NCBI RefSeq assembly: GCF_014202905.1
Contig: NZ_JACHHY010000006.1
Span: 1-64,000, forward strand
Length of the DNA stretch: 64,000 bases
Origin: Chitinivorax tropicus
GTDB taxonomy: Bacteria > Pseudomonadota > Gammaproteobacteria > Burkholderiales > SCOH01
Reading direction: 5' to 3'
Shown here one piece after another: positions 16,870 through 26,097 of the stretch. Both the position numbers and the translations under genes were made by a program. The stretch's first letter is position 1. Every line of letters begins with the position of its first letter. A model generated the notes under the pieces. It did no database searches. It saw nothing but the letters and a program-made list of their open reading frames with translations, and was not told the DNA's origin.

Positions 16870-17718
16870 ATGACCTGGGATGATGTGCGGTACTTCCTGG
16901 CAGTGGCCAGGGCGGGCAGCCTGTCGGCAGCGGCAAGGGCGATGCAGGTGGAGCACACGACGGTGGCACGGCGTATCGAGTCACTGGAGCGGGCGCTCAA
17001 CCTGCGCTTATTTGATCGGCTATCCAAGGGATGGCGCTTGACGGCGGTGGCCGAGGATTTGATGCCATTGGCGCTGCGCCTGGAAGAAGAGGCCATGGCC
17101 ATGCAGCGTGCGGCCATGGGGGTATCACACCTGGCAGGCCGGGTGACTCTGAGTGCACCACCCATTCTGTTGGGTAGTGTGATTGCCCCGGGGTTGGCGG
17201 GCTTTCGTCGTCAATACCCGGCCATCCAACTCCAGCTGTCAGCGGATACGCAGATTGCTCCGCTTGCACAGGGCGTGGCCGATCTGGCGATCCGCGTGGG
17301 GCAACCCACGGAGCCGGGTCTGGTCAGCCGCCGGGTGGGGCGCATCGGTTATGGTATGTATGCGACCGGTGCCTATTTCACCAAGCCGATTCAAGAACAG
17401 CAGGTCATCGGGTGGGGGGAGTCATTCGCTCAGTCCATCTTGGTGCAATGGCTCGATGCCTGGCGTGGGGAACGTGGAATCGCCATGCAGTCGAATGACC
17501 TGTGGGTGATGGCGCAGGCAGCCCTGGCGGGTTGGGGGGCGGTTTTATTGCCACATTGCCTGGCTGAGACGATGCCCGCGTTGACGCGGTGCCCGGAGAG
17601 CCCAGCTGATTGGGTGAGAGATGTCTACCTGGTCATGCATCCTGACCTTAAAAGGGCACCCCGTGTCCGAGCCCTGGCAGATGCCTTGATCACGTTGTTC
17701 GCTGATGAAGCATCGTGA
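16870..17718 (+). CDS. LysR-family transcriptional regulator
   Basis: 282 aa. N-terminal winged helix with MTWDDVRYFLAVARAGSLSA and AARAMQVEHTTVARRIESLE, then a truncated-looking LysR substrate domain (about 88-282; GRVTLSAPPILL, DLAIRVG). Its length is slightly below the usual 300, as in the subgroup with short effector domains. The ATG at 16870 is chosen because it begins the conserved helix; the open frame to 16801 would run through the operator. It probably represses or activates the divergent SnoaL-like gene. Confidence 0.9.
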   Translation: MTWDDVRYFLAVARAGSLSAAARAMQVEHTTVARRIESLERALNLRLFDRLSKGWRLTAVAEDLMPLALRLEEEAMAMQRAAMGVSHLAGRVTLSAPPILLGSVIAPGLAGFRRQYPAIQLQLSADTQIAPLAQGVADLAIRVGQPTEPGLVSRRVGRIGYGMYATGAYFTKPIQEQQVIGWGESFAQSILVQWLDAWRGERGIAMQSNDLWVMAQAALAGWGAVLLPHCLAETMPALTRCPESPADWVRDVYLVMHPDLKRAPRVRALADALITLFADEAS

Positions 17719-17826
17719 GCACTGCCGCGCCTGTTGATCAAATTTGATGTCCGAAAACGGCGAGATTGGCTTAGTCGACTGCGTTACTATGAAGCTTCTC
17801 CTTTCATATTGAATTCGGATGCCATC

Positions 17827-18711
17827 ATGTCGCTTCGCAATCAATTCGAGCTACTCCTGCTGGCGGCAATCTGGGGCGCATCGTTCCTGTTCTTACGGGT
17901 TGTGGCACCGGTATTGAACCCGCTGGTGCTGATCGAGTTAAGAGTGGCCATCGCGTCGATGTTTCTATTGCCATTGCTGATCTGGCGAGGGCAGCTGTCC
18001 AGCCTGTTGACATGTTGGCGGCCCTTGGCGGTGGTCGGTTTACTCAATTCAGCGCTGCCGTTTGTGCTGTTTGCTTATGCTGCATCATCGTTGACAGCGG
18101 GGTTTGCCTCGGTGGTGAATGCCACAACACCGATGTTTGGCGCGTTGGTGGCATGGGTCTGGCTGCAGGACCGGCTGAGCGGCACAAGAGTATTGGGGCT
18201 GCTGATTGGTTTTACCGGCGTCATCCTGCTGGTCTGGAGCAAGATCTCGTTTCAGCTGGGGGGTACTGCCAGCGCTGTGTTGGCAGCGCTGGCGGCGACC
18301 AGCGCCTATGGTGTTGCGGTCAACTACACCAAGCGGTATCTGACTGGTGTGCCACCGTTGGTCATTGCGACGGGCAGTCAGCTGTGGGCCAGCATCCTGC
18401 TAATGCCCTTCGCCGTGTGGCTCTGGCCGTCCACAACGGTGCCTGATGCCATCTGGCTCAGCGTGTTGGCCCTGGGCGTCGTCTGTACTGGCGTGGCATA
18501 CATCTTGTTCTTTAGGTTGATTGCGGCTATTGGGCCAGCCAGGGCGACTGCTGTGACGTTCCTGATCCCGGTGTTCGGCATTCTGTGGGGTGTTATTTGG
18601 CTGAATGAAACCGTGACCAGTGAGATGTTGCTGGGTGGCTTGGTGATTTTGCTGGGCACGGCTTTGACCACGGGTGTGCTGGCTTGGCCCCGAAAGGAGC
18701 AGCGCGCATGA
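17827..18711 (+). CDS. EamA/DMT-superfamily inner-membrane transporter
   Basis: 294 aa with about ten hydrophobic segments in two EamA repeats (about 5-135 and 145-285): LLLAAIWGASFLFLRVVAP at the start and the GPARATAVTFLIPVFGI loop in the second repeat. Such proteins export amino acids, metabolites or drugs; the substrate is not evident. Its end overlaps the alkA-like gene in an ATGA, so the three genes to 20666 are probably one operon. The ATG at 17827 starts the first membrane repeat. Confidence 0.88.
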   Translation: MSLRNQFELLLLAAIWGASFLFLRVVAPVLNPLVLIELRVAIASMFLLPLLIWRGQLSSLLTCWRPLAVVGLLNSALPFVLFAYAASSLTAGFASVVNATTPMFGALVAWVWLQDRLSGTRVLGLLIGFTGVILLVWSKISFQLGGTASAVLAALAATSAYGVAVNYTKRYLTGVPPLVIATGSQLWASILLMPFAVWLWPSTTVPDAIWLSVLALGVVCTGVAYILFFRLIAAIGPARATAVTFLIPVFGILWGVIWLNETVTSEMLLGGLVILLGTALTTGVLAWPRKEQRA

Positions 18712-20138
18712 AACTGGATGACGCCATCTGTTATGCGGCCATGCTGTCACACGACACACGTTTCGATGGGCGTTTCTTTGTGGGGGTGTTATCCACCGGT
18801 GTGTATTGCCGCCCAGTGTGCCGGGTGAAGACCCCAAAACAGGAAAATTGCACATTCCATCTGAGCGCCGCTGCAGCCGAGGCACAGGGTTTCCGCCCCT
18901 GCTTGCGCTGTAGGCCAGAACTTGCACCCGGCAATGCCATGATCGACGCGCAAAGCCGTCTGGCCCAAGCCGCTGCCGGGTTGATCGAGGACGGCCTGTT
19001 GCAGGACCTGACCTTGGCGGAGATGGCTGCCCGATTGGGGGTGACCAGCCGCCATCTACGCCGGGTATTTGTCACAGAATTTGGCGTGAGCCCTGTCGCC
19101 TATATGCAGACTCAGCGCCTACTGCTGGCCAAACGTCTGCTCACCGATACCCGATTGTCGGTTGCAGAGGTGGCCTTTGCCGCTGGTTTTGGCAGTGTCC
19201 GCCGACTGAACACCACATTCATCGAGCGATATCGCATGCAGCCCACTGCGCTACGTAAACCGCGTGCGGCATCCACATTGCCCACTACCCTGGAATTCCA
19301 ATTGGCCTATCACCCGCCCTATGCTTGGTCTGCCATGCTGGCTTTCCTGGCCGGACGGGCAATCGAAGGGGTTGAACAGGTTGAAGCGGATCGGTACCAC
19401 CGGGCGGTGAGGATATCGCACGGAGGAAAGGATCACCTGGGCTGGCTGACTGTTCAACAGGTGGTTGATCGTGATGCGTTACAGGTAACGCTTGCAGCCG
19501 AGTTGGCAGAGGTGGTGCCGTTGGTGCTGGGGCGGGTCAGGCGGTTGTTCGATCTGGGGGCGCATCCTGATGATATCGCCCGTCGCTTGGGGGGATTGGC
19601 GGAGAGCCAGCCTGGGTTGCGGGTTCCTGGTGCATTCGATGGCTTTGAGATGTCGGTTCGGGCGATCCTGGGCCAGCAGATCACCGTCAAAGCTGCCCGC
19701 ACCCTGGCCGGCAGAATCGTGCAGCGATTCGGGCAGGCGGTCACCTCGCCATTTCCTGATATTCAACGCAGCTTCCCAGAGCCCGCTACCCTGGCTTACT
19801 GCTCGCCCGAGCAGCTGGCCGAGCTGGGCATCATCCGTTCGCGTGTGCGAGCGATCCAGGCACTGGCCCAAGCGTTGATCGAACAGCGGCTGGTGCTGGC
19901 ACCAGGGGCGGATGTCGAGCCGCAACTGGCCGTCTTGCGTGCTCTGCCAGGAATCGGGGAATGGACAACTCAATACCTGGCCATGCGGGCGTTGTCCTGG
20001 CCTGATGCCTTTCCCCACACCGACTATGGTGTGCGCAAAGCCCTCAATGAAACCGATGATCGCAAAGTTCTCGCCTTGGCCGAAGCCTGGCGGCCTTGGC
20101 GGGCTTATGCGGTGATGCACCTGTGGCGCCAGCTGTAG
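18708..20138 (+). CDS. alkA: Ada-AlkA fusion: methylphosphotriester-sensing activator and 3-methyladenine glycosylase
   Basis: 476 aa combining four parts: an Ada zinc domain (C34, C38, C65, C68, matching E. coli Ada C38/C42/C69/C72, with C34 as methyl acceptor), an AraC-type double helix-turn-helix (about 80-185), the AlkA N-terminal domain (about 190-305) and an HhH-GPD glycosylase (LPGIGEWTTQYLAMRAL at 413-429, catalytic D439 in HTDYGV). It both senses DNA phosphate methylation and removes alkylated bases, so one protein can induce and perform repair. AAAGGAG (18694-18700) precedes the ATG, which overlaps the DMT stop. Confidence 0.95.
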   Translation: MKLDDAICYAAMLSHDTRFDGRFFVGVLSTGVYCRPVCRVKTPKQENCTFHLSAAAAEAQGFRPCLRCRPELAPGNAMIDAQSRLAQAAAGLIEDGLLQDLTLAEMAARLGVTSRHLRRVFVTEFGVSPVAYMQTQRLLLAKRLLTDTRLSVAEVAFAAGFGSVRRLNTTFIERYRMQPTALRKPRAASTLPTTLEFQLAYHPPYAWSAMLAFLAGRAIEGVEQVEADRYHRAVRISHGGKDHLGWLTVQQVVDRDALQVTLAAELAEVVPLVLGRVRRLFDLGAHPDDIARRLGGLAESQPGLRVPGAFDGFEMSVRAILGQQITVKAARTLAGRIVQRFGQAVTSPFPDIQRSFPEPATLAYCSPEQLAELGIIRSRVRAIQALAQALIEQRLVLAPGADVEPQLAVLRALPGIGEWTTQYLAMRALSWPDAFPHTDYGVRKALNETDDRKVLALAEAWRPWRAYAVMHLWRQL

Positions 20139-20183
20139 ATGCTGCCTTGCCTGCCGCAACGGGGAACAAGAAAGGAGCACACG

Positions 20184-20666
20184 ATGCACTACGCCTTTAT
20201 ATCCAGCCCATTGGGCGACATGTTGGCTACGGCCAATGCACAAGGGCTGACAGGGCTTTATTTTGTTGACCAGCGCTATTACCCAGGGGTTCAGGCGACC
20301 TGGCTATCTCAGCCTGACCACCTACTGTTTCAGGCATTGGCGGCGCAGCTGGTTGATTATTTTGCCGGCGTAACGGCACCATTCGATCTGCCCCTGGCGC
20401 CCATCGGCACACCGTTTCAGCAACAGGTCTGGCGACAGCTCCTGGCGATTCCGGCTGGGCATACCTGGCGATATGGCGAAATCGCCTGTCAATTGGGATG
20501 CCCGCAGGGCGCCAGAGCGGTGGGGGCGGCGGTGGGGCGCAACCCGATTTCGATTGTGATCCCCTGCCATCGTGTGATCGGCAGCAATGGCAGCCTCACC
20601 GGCTATGCGGGTGGGCTGCCACGGAAACAGCATCTGCTGTTGCTGGAGGGTGCGCTTACAGCTTGA
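20184..20666 (+). CDS. ogt: Methylated-DNA-protein-cysteine S-methyltransferase
   Basis: 160 aa suicide enzyme repairing O6-methylguanine and O4-methylthymine in DNA. The acceptor cysteine is C128 in the IPCHRVIG motif; the DNA-binding helix [14 protein letters not shown] precedes it and [10 protein letters not shown] follows. Length fits the short Ogt form, without an Ada domain. A good ribosome site, AAGAAAGGAG, precedes the ATG at 20184, 45 bp after the alkA gene, so it is the last gene of the repair operon. Its 3' end overlaps the convergent chemoreceptor gene by 11 bp. Confidence 0.95.
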   Translation: MHYAFISSPLGDMLATANAQGLTGLYFVDQRYYPGVQATWLSQPDHLLFQALAAQLVDYFAGVTAPFDLPLAPIGTPFQQQVWRQLLAIPAGHTWRYGEIACQLGCPQGARAVGAAVGRNPISIVIPCHRVIGSNGSLTGYAGGLPRKQHLLLLEGALTA

Positions 20667-22533
20667 AGCCACCCATCATGGTTTTCAGCTGACGTGCCAG
20701 ATCATTCAAATCACTCAGTGTACCCCGGGCATGTTGCAGCGCTGCATCCGAATCATGAATGCGGGTAGTCATCCGCTCGGCACTTTGGGCCATGATATTG
20801 GTGGCTTGCTTCTGCTCATTGGTCGAGAGGGCAATCTCGCTCATCCGCTCGACCACATTCGCCATGTTGTTTTGGATATCCAAGATGATGACACTGGCTT
20901 TTTCGCACATGCCCACCCCGAGATTGACGGATTCAACCGTGCCGGACATCCGCTTGGTAGCGTGATTGCTCTCATCTCGCATGGCATTGATCATGGTGCC
21001 GATTTCCACCGTGGCATTCGCGGTCCGTTCCGCCAGCTTGCGGACTTCGTCGGCCACGACGGAAAACCCCCGTCCTTGCTCGCCCGCCCGGGCGGCCTCG
21101 ATGGCTGCATTCAGGGCCAGCAGATTGGTCTGATCCGCGATGTCTTTGATCACACTCACAATACCCGCGATCTGTTGCGACCGTTGCTCCAGCGCGCCTA
21201 GCACCTGCGCAAGCTGTTCCACCTCTTGTGCCGAGTGTCTGACTTCAGTGGCCACCCGTTGCATGGTGTCGCCACTTTGCTTGGACAGCTGGCCGGTTGT
21301 GCGCACCAGCTCCTCGACACTGGTGGCATTGTCGGCAATGTGGGAGATGCTGATGGTGATCTCCTCGATCGTGGCGGCATTGGCGCTGGAGATATCCGAG
21401 AGATGCTGAGAATCAGTGGCGACCTGGCGAACCGTGCTGTTGAGATCAGTTACACCACTGGTCAGATTGTCCGCTTCGTTACGAACTTGTCGAAACATGA
21501 TGCGAAGCTGTTCCAGAAAGCGATTGAAGGCATCGGCGGTCTGGGCGATTTCGTCCTGACCACGCATCAGAATGCTGCGGGTCAGGTCACCGCCCCCAGA
21601 GGCGATGTCGCGCATGGCATCGCGCACGCGGAACAGATCGGCCAGCATGCTTTTCAACATCATGGCGGCGATTGGCATGACGATGGCGATGAGCAGCATC
21701 GCCCCACCGATGCTGGTCATCAACAATTGCTTGAGCGGGGACAGCGCTTCTGTGCGGTCAATCGTCAGGCCAAGGTACCAATCCGTTCCCTGGATTGGTG
21801 TCAGCCGCAGGAAGTCCTGACGATCGCTGATGGTCAGCTCCGCCAGCTCTTTATTGTTGGCTATGCGGGCCAGGGTGTCGGGTGTCATGCCAGTGATGAT
21901 GTCGGTAATCGGCTTGAGTACACGCGCTTTGTCAGGGTGAATGATCAGCTTGCCATCCTTGCCGACCAGAAAGGCATAGCTTCCCGCTCGCGGTTTGATG
22001 GACAGTACCCCTGCGATGATCTGGTCGAGTGTCACATCAGTGGCGACGACTGCACTGACCTCTGCACCAGTTTTGACGGGCTTGGCGAATGAGATCAGCA
22101 GCTTGCCTGTGCTGGCCGACGTGTAAGGGTCGGTGATGATGCTGTCGCCAACCGCCGAGGCTTTCTTGTACCAGGGTCGCACGGTGGGGTCGTAGTCGGG
22201 TTTGCGTGGGCGGTCTTCAGAAAAAACAGCGTGTTTGTCGGCATAGCCGATATACACCAAATCGAAGTCACCCGCAGCATCCAGCAATTTGAGATAGGGC
22301 AACGGATCTGCTTCGCTGGCGATGGCAGTGAGTGAGGCCGTGGCCTGCACTTTTTCTCTGACCCAGTTGCCCAGCGCTGAGCCATAGCCCCCCATGGCGG
22401 TGTCCATCTCTTGCGAGATGCCAGCCAGCACCTCCTTTTTCATTTGATTGTAGGTTGACAGTGTCAATAGGAAGGTTGTCAGTATGATCAGGAAGGCGAC
22501 CAATAAGGTTAGCCTGGTGCGAAGCGAGCGCAT
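20656..22533 (-). CDS. Methyl-accepting chemotaxis protein with dCache sensor
   Basis: 625 aa inner-membrane chemoreceptor. A membrane helix (about 10-32) precedes a periplasmic dCache domain (about 40-275; [37 protein letters not shown]), a second helix near 280-305, HAMP, and a signalling domain with the hairpin tip sequence [21 protein letters not shown]. dCache domains commonly bind amino acids; the ligand here is unknown. The ATG at 22533 is preferred because GTGGAG lies 6 nt upstream; the frame runs on to 22581. It does not belong to the upstream metallophore operon, from which it is separated by 180 bp with its own promoter-like sequence. Confidence 0.93.
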   Translation of the reverse strand: MRSLRTRLTLLVAFLIILTTFLLTLSTYNQMKKEVLAGISQEMDTAMGGYGSALGNWVREKVQATASLTAIASEADPLPYLKLLDAAGDFDLVYIGYADKHAVFSEDRPRKPDYDPTVRPWYKKASAVGDSIITDPYTSASTGKLLISFAKPVKTGAEVSAVVATDVTLDQIIAGVLSIKPRAGSYAFLVGKDGKLIIHPDKARVLKPITDIITGMTPDTLARIANNKELAELTISDRQDFLRLTPIQGTDWYLGLTIDRTEALSPLKQLLMTSIGGAMLLIAIVMPIAAMMLKSMLADLFRVRDAMRDIASGGGDLTRSILMRGQDEIAQTADAFNRFLEQLRIMFRQVRNEADNLTSGVTDLNSTVRQVATDSQHLSDISSANAATIEEITISISHIADNATSVEELVRTTGQLSKQSGDTMQRVATEVRHSAQEVEQLAQVLGALEQRSQQIAGIVSVIKDIADQTNLLALNAAIEAARAGEQGRGFSVVADEVRKLAERTANATVEIGTMINAMRDESNHATKRMSGTVESVNLGVGMCEKASVIILDIQNNMANVVERMSEIALSTNEQKQATNIMAQSAERMTTRIHDSDAALQHARGTLSDLNDLARQLKTMMGGFKL

Positions 22534-22570
22534 GAGCATCTCCACAGAGTAAATCGGCACGGCAAATACA

Positions 22571-22601
22571 CAAACCGACACGTTGTGCTGGGGTCGGTTT
22601 G
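22571..22601 (-). promoter_or_regulatory. 9-bp perfect inverted repeat in the chemoreceptor leader
   Basis: CAAACCGAC (22571-22579) and GTCGGTTTG (22593-22601) are perfect arms around a 13-nt loop. On the minus strand it lies between a TATAAT (22617-22622) and the chemoreceptor start. It has no following T-tract, so it is more likely a leader hairpin or a protein-binding site than a terminator. Confidence 0.5.
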
Positions 22602-22716
22602 CGGATAGGGCCGGCGATTATATGGATTTTGCGTAGTCAGCGCAGGTTGATCAGCTGGGCGGTGCATGATCAGTTTGAACGATTCACGGGCAAACCGATG
22701 CCGCAACGGCTAAGAA

Positions 22717-23943
22717 TCAGGGGTTGGCAACCTGCTCACCCACATGGCGGGCTGCCGGTTGTGTCCGCAGCAGCAGGAACAGGCCATAAGTGCTCAACAG
22801 CCCCACGCAGCAATAAATCAGCCACGGTAGGTGAGGCAGTTGTCGTGCACTGGCGAAGTCGATCAACCAGCCCCCGGTGACGTTGCCAATGGCCCCGCCT
22901 ATGGCAAGGCTCAATGAGCTGACGCCCAGAAAGGTACCGAGCGCTTGCGGGTTGGCCATGCTGGCAATCAGGCTTTGCATGGTGGGGCGGGCCAATATGG
23001 CACCGATGGCAACCATGGCTACGCACAGCAGGAACGATACAAAGCCCTGAGCCAGGGCAATGGCCCCGGTACCCAGCGCCATGACAGTCATGCCGAGCAT
23101 CAGGATCTGCGGTGTGCTCAGCCAGCGCTCGAACAACCTGACCAGTGGGTACTGCAAAGTGACCGTCAAGCCAGCGCTGACAGCAAACATCACCCCAACG
23201 CCATCAGCCGAGCCTGCAAGGTGCTCTGCCATCAGTGGAAAGCTGATATTCATTTGCACAGCGGTGAACCAATAGCCCATCATCAAACCAGTCAGCATCA
23301 TGAATGGCAGGTCATGTCTGACCAGGCTCAGGCCGTGACTGAGGGGTCTAGGCTTGGATTCCGTAGTGATGGTTGGCAGCAGCAGTGCGATCAAGAAATT
23401 CAGGGCAAAGCAGGCCGCCGCCGCCAGGCAGACCCATTGGAAATCGAATCGCAGCAACGCCACCCCTACCAATGGCCCAATAGTGGTGGCCACACCGCTG
23501 ACCCAGTTGCTGATCGCATAGTAACGGGATCGGGTTTCCTCGGTCGTCAATGCCGCAATCGATGCCTGGTAAGGTGCTTCGAACAGGGCACCACCCAAGG
23601 CTGACAGCACCATGGCAACAAACAGGAGGGGCACATTGTCGGCAAAAGCCAAGCTGACAAACCCGAGGGCCCGCAGCAATACCCCCAGGCAGATCATGGG
23701 CCGTGCCCCGAATCGGTCTGATAGTACCCCGCCGACGATGGCAAGCCCCTGTTGTGTCAATTGGCGAATGGCCAGCGCGGTGCCGACCAGCGCAGCGGCC
23801 ATGCCCACATCGCTGACGAAATGCACGGCCACCAAGGGCATCAACATGGCAAAGCCGATCACCATGAAAAAGGTGTAGACCAGCAATGCATATAGCCCAC
23901 GACGACGTATCTGATCTGAAAGCGATGTGCGTTCTTCACTCAT
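22717..23943 (-). CDS. MFS transporter, probable metallophore exporter
   Basis: 408 aa with about twelve membrane segments. The first half has an MFS signature after helix 2 (GGVLSDRFGARPM) and the layout resembles MdtH-type drug exporters. In this operon its likely cargo is the metallophore, as with the MFS exporters SbnD and PvsC of other siderophore clusters. Its ATG overlaps the preceding DUF364 stop in ATGA, so it is co-translated. It is the last gene of the seven-gene operon. Confidence 0.85.
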   Translation of the reverse strand: MSEERTSLSDQIRRRGLYALLVYTFFMVIGFAMLMPLVAVHFVSDVGMAAALVGTALAIRQLTQQGLAIVGGVLSDRFGARPMICLGVLLRALGFVSLAFADNVPLLFVAMVLSALGGALFEAPYQASIAALTTEETRSRYYAISNWVSGVATTIGPLVGVALLRFDFQWVCLAAAACFALNFLIALLLPTITTESKPRPLSHGLSLVRHDLPFMMLTGLMMGYWFTAVQMNISFPLMAEHLAGSADGVGVMFAVSAGLTVTLQYPLVRLFERWLSTPQILMLGMTVMALGTGAIALAQGFVSFLLCVAMVAIGAILARPTMQSLIASMANPQALGTFLGVSSLSLAIGGAIGNVTGGWLIDFASARQLPHLPWLIYCCVGLLSTYGLFLLLRTQPAARHVGEQVANP

Positions 23944-24782
23944 ATGGATGACTCATGCCCCTGTGAGCGGTACAGATAAATGGGTGTCGGATCGGCGCTG
24001 AATTGTGAAAAGGGGAAGGGTTCTGCGGAAATGGCGGTGACGCCATGCCCCAGAAAGCGTGGCACGATGCCGCTGCCTGTCTGCGCGTAGACGATCAAGG
24101 GGATGGCGCGGCGGCGTGCGGCAGCCAGAATCTGATCGAATGAGCCATTGGAGAGTGTCATGCCAGTGACGATGAGCACGTCCGCTTGTTCAAGTATGGG
24201 CTGCATGTCTTGGTTGACGATCAGCCCATCTTGCGTGTGTGCCATGTTGAAGTCGCACGGCAGGCAGATGGCTCCCTGTTGCTGGATGGCTTTCACCAGG
24301 GGGTTGACCACGCCGATCAAGCCAACACGCTGCGCTGTCTGCAACTTCAACAGGCCGACGATGGCCTCGTCGCGGGCCACGGCACGCACTGGTGGGGTTC
24401 CGCTTGGCAGCATCATCGGCGTGGCGCGGGCATCGTCACGATGCGGCAGCACCGCATTCAGGTAGGCATCCAAGGCGGCAATGCGTACTGCCAGACGCTC
24501 GTCTTTCAGCAAGGTTGAGACAGGCTGGCCGGACAGCTCCTCGGCTACAGCCGAATCCAGCTGGTCGCGCTCGACGCAGCAGGCGCCAAATGCAGCGCCA
24601 ACACGTAACAGCAGATAGTAGTTACGATATTTCTGCTGTGTCCCTGGGAACTGGGTGCTCTGGCGAATCCAGAATGCACCGACGACGGACAGGGTTTCTG
24701 GATCGGGGCCATACAAGCCTCGTTGGACATCATGGATGAGGGTTGCGACAGAAGTAGGCTGGGCGTGGTCAGATAGCGGCAT
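23940..24782 (-). CDS. DUF364 (putative heavy-metal chelation domain) protein
   Basis: 280 aa soluble protein. The N-terminal part contains FGACCVERDQLDSAVAEELS; the Rossmann-like C-terminal part runs through VGLIGVVNPLVKAIQQQG, DVLIVTGMTLSNGSFDQIL and AARRRAIPLIVYAQTG, a pattern of DUF364 proteins named for proposed metal chelation, with no known reaction. Conserved Cys and Asp (CLPCDFN, CCVERD) could bind a metal. In the operon it sits between the ATP-grasp ligase and the exporter, so it may finish, load or recycle the metallophore. No role is established. Confidence 0.75.
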   Translation of the reverse strand: MPLSDHAQPTSVATLIHDVQRGLYGPDPETLSVVGAFWIRQSTQFPGTQQKYRNYYLLLRVGAAFGACCVERDQLDSAVAEELSGQPVSTLLKDERLAVRIAALDAYLNAVLPHRDDARATPMMLPSGTPPVRAVARDEAIVGLLKLQTAQRVGLIGVVNPLVKAIQQQGAICLPCDFNMAHTQDGLIVNQDMQPILEQADVLIVTGMTLSNGSFDQILAAARRRAIPLIVYAQTGSGIVPRFLGHGVTAISAEPFPFSQFSADPTPIYLYRSQGHESSI

Positions 24783-24809
24783 GATGGGTATCTTGGATGG
24801 AAGGAAAAA

Positions 24810-26081
24810 TCACACCATCTGGTGTGCGCTGTCAAAACGCAGGTGGATGCGTCGGAGTGCCTGTTCGGCATGGTGGCGTGCATGCTGGCCCGTGTGGTCG
24901 ATGGTCACCACATGGCCCAGGTAGCAGCCGTTATCAACCGGGACGGCCACTTGGCTGCCGACTACGGGGTTCAATGTCCACCGCACCACATGGGCATCTG
25001 CATCCAAGGTCTCCACACCCTCAATGGCGGTCACATGGCCACTTTGCTCAGGCACCAGGAACTTGATGGCTGCGCTGCGTACACCCGTTTCCTTGCGGGT
25101 CAGGTCGGGGCGTTGCCCTAGTGCCAAGTCGATCTGCGCTTGCAGAAAATCGATACCGGTTACGTGCTGGATCAGCTCGGCAATATAGTTGCCGCCAGGG
25201 CGAGGGTTGATCTCGACGATGCGCGGGCCCTTGGGGGTCAGCTTCACTTCGGTGTGGCTGATGCCATGATCGTGCCCCACGGCCTCCAACGCATGTCGTA
25301 CCAGGTTCTCGATCGCCTTGGCTTCGCTGGGCTCCAGGCAGGCGGGAAACATATGGCCGTCTTCGATGAAATAAGGAAAACCAGTCACGCTTTTGTCCGT
25401 AATGCCGATGATGGTGGTTTCGCCGCGATAGGTGCAGGCTTCGACGCTGACCTCCTCACCAGGCATATATTCCTCCAGTAGCCATAGCGGCTCACGTACC
25501 TGTTCACGGAAGTTGTTCGGGAAGTCCTCCAGCGCCTGGAACGCCGCTTGCAGCTCCGCCTCGTCATGTACCAAGCGGACAAAGGCACTGGAGGCCAGAT
25601 CGGATGGTTTCAAGATCAGTGGATAGCCGATCTGCTTGGCTGCGTCACGGGTGGCGGGCCAGCTGGTGGTGACTTTGAACAATGGATTGGGCAGGCCAGC
25701 CTGCTCTATCGCTTCGCGCACCCGATGTTTACGGCGTTCCATGGCCACATTGGCAGAGAACGCCTGTGGCAGCCCCAAGGCCTGTGCAACCTGTGCGACT
25801 GTGTCGATGTAGTAGTCGCAGATCGTCACGACGCCATCGAACCGCAGGATCTCATGCTGGCGGCGTAAGAAGTCGATCAAGCTGGCTAAATCGTTGGTTT
25901 CGGCAGTCAGCACATGGTCGGCATGCTCGAATACCGGATGCATCTGCCGGGTATTGGCATCCAGATAATGCCCCCGGTTACGGGTCACAAAAGTGTAACG
26001 ATGCCCCAGCCGGGTGATCGCAGGCGGAAACAGGCGCCCTGTGCCGCCGACCCAGCTTTCAATCATCAATAGATGTGCCAT
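24810..26081 (-). CDS. ATP-grasp carboxylate-amine ligase
   Basis: 423 aa. ATP-grasp enzymes activate a carboxylate as an acyl phosphate and join it to an amine. Visible core: IGYPLILKPSDLASSAF (ATP-binding Lys), EEYMPGEEVSVEACTY, then HTEVKLTPKGPRIVEINPRPGG, where the Glu and Asn bind magnesium. A pre-grasp Rossmann domain (about 1-110) and a C-terminal extension (about 320-423) complete the plan shared with dipeptide ligases such as DdaF or BacD. A strong AAGGAG site lies 8 nt from the ATG, 16 bp after the PLP gene. In the proposed pathway it ligates the diamino-acid unit to a partner; substrates are unknown. Confidence 0.9.
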   Translation of the reverse strand: MAHLLMIESWVGGTGRLFPPAITRLGHRYTFVTRNRGHYLDANTRQMHPVFEHADHVLTAETNDLASLIDFLRRQHEILRFDGVVTICDYYIDTVAQVAQALGLPQAFSANVAMERRKHRVREAIEQAGLPNPLFKVTTSWPATRDAAKQIGYPLILKPSDLASSAFVRLVHDEAELQAAFQALEDFPNNFREQVREPLWLLEEYMPGEEVSVEACTYRGETTIIGITDKSVTGFPYFIEDGHMFPACLEPSEAKAIENLVRHALEAVGHDHGISHTEVKLTPKGPRIVEINPRPGGNYIAELIQHVTGIDFLQAQIDLALGQRPDLTRKETGVRSAAIKFLVPEQSGHVTAIEGVETLDADAHVVRWTLNPVVGSQVAVPVDNGCYLGHVVTIDHTGQHARHHAEQALRRIHLRFDSAHQMV

Positions 26082-26097
26082 GTTTCAACGCTCCTTG

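Noticed and set aside
16758-17165. Upstream extension of the SnoaL-like frame
   Set aside because: Runs through the LysR gene and operator on the opposite strand; the internal ATG at 16757 gives the known fold.
19479-20243. Long antisense open frame within the Ada-AlkA gene
   Set aside because: Shadow of the strong coding frame on the plus strand; no domain of its own.
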